A DNA stretch of 64,000 bases from Pseudorasbora parva (taxonomy: Eukaryota; Chordata; Actinopteri; Cypriniformes; Gobionidae). Shown here piece after piece: positions 61,022 through 64,000 of the stretch. The position numbers and the translations under genes were made by a program. Position 1 is the first letter of the stretch, and every line of letters begins with the position of its first letter. The notes beneath the pieces were generated by a model that did not search any database, was not told the origin of the DNA, and saw nothing but the letters and a program-made list of their open reading frames with translations. The stretch covers positions 23,683,973-23,747,972 of the forward strand of contig NC_090185.1 of NCBI RefSeq assembly GCF_024679245.1, read 5' to 3'.

Positions 61022-62330
61022 AAGGGACTTATTATGCAAAATTCACTTTTGAACATATGTGTGTTGGCAGTGTGTGTACACAACCACCCTATGGTTAAAA
61101 ATCCACCTCTTTTTTAATGCCCCTAAAATCATAAGCAGTGTCTCAGAACAAGCTGTTTGCAGATTAGCAGTGTGATGTTGCATATGCGTAGGCCCCGCCC
61201 ACAATTGCTGATGGACTCTGCCCTATTAGCATAGCCCCCGCCCTGAGTGAGCTACACAGTCAGCCATTTTTATCTCATCGTCATAGCATTTAACAGTAGC
61301 ATCCAAGAAATGTGTTCTTATTAAAGCTCAAGTTTTCAATCAAGAGCGGTAAGTGATTTTCTGTTTTCCTTTTGTTGTTTGATTCATATTAGCATGCAAA
61401 AATGGACACTGTATATTACGCTGCTTTTAATGCACAAATCTTACCACACACATGTGATTTCTTTACTTGTTTAAGTTCACAGACTCTGTTTGTTAACTTT
61501 GTGAATTTTTGACATAACCTTGTGTGTATTTGACAGTTTAAGTGCAATAAGATGTAAAAGAGAACTTAGTTTAATACTCACAGGACGCGCCGTTTGGAGC
61601 CGGATTTCACGAAAATGCGTATAAATAGTACGAGTTTGCAATCTCGTGGAATGTATACGCCAAAATGGGTTTTGGCGTGCGTATGGTACGCCGTTTTTCG
61701 CGTACATATGAGATGCACTTTATGGCGTATTATACATACGAACCCCCCACCCCACCACCCTAAACCTACCCAAGAGCGTGTCATATGCACGGCATAAAGT
61801 GCGTATCATATGCACGCGAAAAACCGCGTACCATACGCATTACCATACATTCCACGAGATTGCAAACTCGTACTATTTATACGCATGACCATGAGATCGT
61901 GTTGGCCGTTTGATATACAGATTTCTGTGCATGTGCTTCGGATATGCTCAAAAAACCATATATCAGAAGTTAAGACTGAAATGGCCTCAAAACGCATACA
62001 GATAATACACTTTCATTATGATGAAGAACTGCAATGCCACACAATAGAGATGATAATCAAAACCAAACAGATGTTTTAGTTTTTGGCAGAGTATTGTAGG
62101 CACAAGCTGTAGGCTCTGCCATTTTCTGGAAAATAGGTTGGTAAGTAGCAGCTAATTTGCATTTAAAGACACATGCACCAAAACAGCATGTTATTCTTCC
62201 TCTAAAAAATGGGCATTTACAACATGATATAATAAATTATCTGTGAGGTATTTTGAGTTGGAACTTCACAGCACATTAAGGGGACACCTGAGATATTGCA
62301 TCTTTTAGCAAGGGGCATAATAGGTTCCCT
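61022..62330. mobile_element. Non-autonomous element with TTAA flanks, containing a second hairpin
   Basis: The left end AAGGGACTTATTATGC and right end GCATAATAGGTTCCCT are inverted copies. TTAA lies next to both (61018-61021, 62331-62334; one base of slack on the left). The interior carries an independent hairpin at 61619-61884. There is no transposase. Confidence 0.6.
61619..61884. repeat. Inverted repeat, 39-bp arms
   Basis: CGTATAAATAGTACGAGTTT and the next 19 bases at the left arm recur inverted at 61846-61884. Inner sequence also pairs in part (GTACGCCGTTTTTCGCGT against ACGCGAAAAACCGCGTAC). It is probably a separate palindromic MITE. Confidence 0.8.
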
Positions 62331-62493
62331 TTAAGGTTTTAAAAAAATGGTCCTATTCACTTCCATTATAAAAGCCCTAACTGTAAAATTTGTGTGGTAA
62401 TCAACATTACGCAGGCTACTGAACCCAGAATATACAGTAATATAATTTATGGGACATCTGCCATTACATAACCCTCTAAGTGGTTGTATACAA

Positions 62494-62908
62494 TGTTTGT
62501 ATCCCCCAGGATACATTGCCAGTTTGGGGTTGGACAAATAAATGTTCCCCAAAGCTTGTTGTGTCATATTTGACATTTACATTAACATGAAAAAATTGCT
62601 AAACTATCAGTAAGAAGACAGAAGGCATGAAACAGATTGTGTAAATCAGGATTTTCAGCAAAATATTGGTTATTTTGATCATTTATAGGCTCTAGAAATA
62701 TGTGTATTTATTGACACAGTATGCTATAACATATTCATAAATAGGCATTATGATCAATGTCCAACAAAATTTTACAAAGAATGTTTTTGAGAGAATAAAT
62801 GTTTAAAAAATGTGGCTAAAATGTTGTAACACGTATTACCAAACAAGCTTTCTTTTTTCAATATATATATAACCCCAAACTGGCAACGTATCCTGGGGGA
62901 TACAAACA
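62494..62908. repeat. 38-bp inverted repeat pair
   Basis: 62494-62531 and 62871-62908 are inverted copies with one mismatch in 38 (core CCCCCAGGATAC(A/G)TTGCC). They are 339 bases apart. No coding frame and no flanking duplication that I can confirm. Probably the termini of a short DNA element. Confidence 0.8.
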
Positions 62909-63149
62909 TTTACACACAGATTATGAAAAATGTAAAAATTGAATTCATACAATTTCAACATTAATGTAATAAGCTAAAGTTTAACAACAACTTTTTTAAA
63001 CATGCAAGTCCCCTCCAAATATTGTGAATATGTTAAATATATCTACTTTTATTTGAAGGAGAGTATTTGCCACAACAAACACTCTTTCAACATGAAACCA
63101 AGAAATGAGACCTACACTTTCCCTGCCTCTCCCTACAGCCTCTCAAAAG

Positions 63150-64000
63150 TTGTTGACATCCCTTTCTTAATCCGTAGGGTTTAATATGGAGTTGGCCCAC
63201 CCTTTGCAGCTATAACAGCTTCAACTCTTCTGGAAAGGCTTCCCACACATTTTAGGAGTGTGTTTATGGCAATGTTTGACCATACTTCTAGAAGTGCATT
63301 TGTGAGGTCAGGCACTATATTGGACGAGAAGGGCTGGCTTGCAGTTTCCTCTCTCAGTCAGGCAAGTACTGTTCTCCTGGCAACCGCCAAACCCAGACTC
63401 GTCCATCTCATTGCCAGACAGAGAAGTGTGATTCGTGACTCCAGAGAACACGTCTCCATTGCTCTAGAGTCCAGTGGCGGCGCTCTTTACACCACTGCAT
63501 CTGACGCTTTGCATTGCTTTGATGTAAGGCTTGGATGCAGCTGCTCGGTCATGGAAACTGATTCCATGAAGCTCTCTATGCACTGTTCTTGAGCTAATCT
63601 AAATGCCACATGAAGTTTGGAGATCGGTAGCACTATTGACTCTGTAGAAAGTTGAAGACTTTTGTGCACTGTGTGCCTCAGCATGCGCTGACCCCGCTCT
63701 GTGATATTTTACGTGGCCTACCACTTTGTAGCTATGTTGCTGTTGTTCCCAATTGCTTCCACTTTGTTATAATACCACTAAGAGTTGACCAAGGAATATT
63801 TAGTAATGAGGAAATTTCACAAATGCAGGTGGCAACCTATCATAGTACCACGCTTGAATTCCCTGAGCTCCTGAGAACAATTCTTTCACAAATATTTGTA
63901 GAAGCATCTGGATGTCTAGGTGCTTGATTTTATACACCTGGGGCCATGAAAGTGATTGGAACACCTGAATTCAATGATTTGGAGGGGTGTCCCAATACTT
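63150..64000 (-). mobile_element. Internally deleted Tc1-like transposon, runs off the window
   Basis: Minus-strand transposase pieces flank a deletion. The window's end carries the N-terminal side (terminus CCCAATACTT, then segments equal to IRCHLGFP-like leader and CASVSLHH-type helix region). 63420-63660 encodes the segment before the first catalytic Asp. 63180-63340 encodes the extreme C-terminus. The sequence jumps from C-terminal to mid-protein text near 63355, so the catalytic DDE core between them is missing. The lower-coordinate terminal repeat is also absent. Confidence 0.7.

Overview
The window is nuclear DNA from a ray-finned fish, most likely a cyprinid close to zebrafish. Four things suggest this: spliced vertebrate genes with many 73-130 bp introns, AT-rich intergenic DNA, long TA and CA microsatellites, and several DNA transposon families typical of fish (Tc1-like, hAT, TTAA-flanked MITEs).

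Three complete protein genes lie head to tail on the minus strand. zbtb7a (coding 15963-12026) encodes a BTB and four-zinc-finger repressor. map2k2 (34068-26205) encodes the MEK2 kinase in 11 coding exons. pias4 (52511-38380) encodes a SUMO E3 ligase in 11 exons. All exon joints below were read from the sequence with GT/AG borders and kept frame. A fourth gene, on the plus strand at 58882-60252, is a two-exon forkhead gene that I read as foxq2. zbtb7a, map2k2 and pias4 are also neighbours in mammals, so this is an old linkage group. No shared pathway is implied by the DNA itself, although MEK2 is a signalling kinase and the other three act in transcription control.

Layout. 1-5 kb: MITEs plus a non-coding stretch near 2.2-2.5 kb dense in transcription-factor-like motifs. 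5-12 kb: repeat-poor DNA downstream of zbtb7a, probably partly its 3' UTR. 12-16 kb: zbtb7a coding exons. 16-24.7 kb: zbtb7a 5' intron, with candidate non-coding first exons and a promoter-like block at 22.5-22.95 kb. 24.85-34.6 kb: map2k2 with its 3' UTR and promoter. 35.9-52.7 kb: pias4, whose 6.3 kb intron 7 holds a three-level nest of transposons. 52.7-58.4 kb: transposon debris and a LINE fragment. 58.4-60.4 kb: foxq2. 60.5-64 kb: MITEs, inverted repeats and an internally deleted Tc1 element running off the end.

The most useful leads are the nested hAT/Tc1 stack with readable target-site duplications, the ambiguous C-terminal frame of foxq2, the motif-dense non-coding block at 2.2-2.5 kb, a near-perfect 38-bp inverted repeat pair at 62.5/62.9 kb, and a frameshifted transposon-derived domain in pias4 intron 10. 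I found no convincing evidence of a wholly new biological system.
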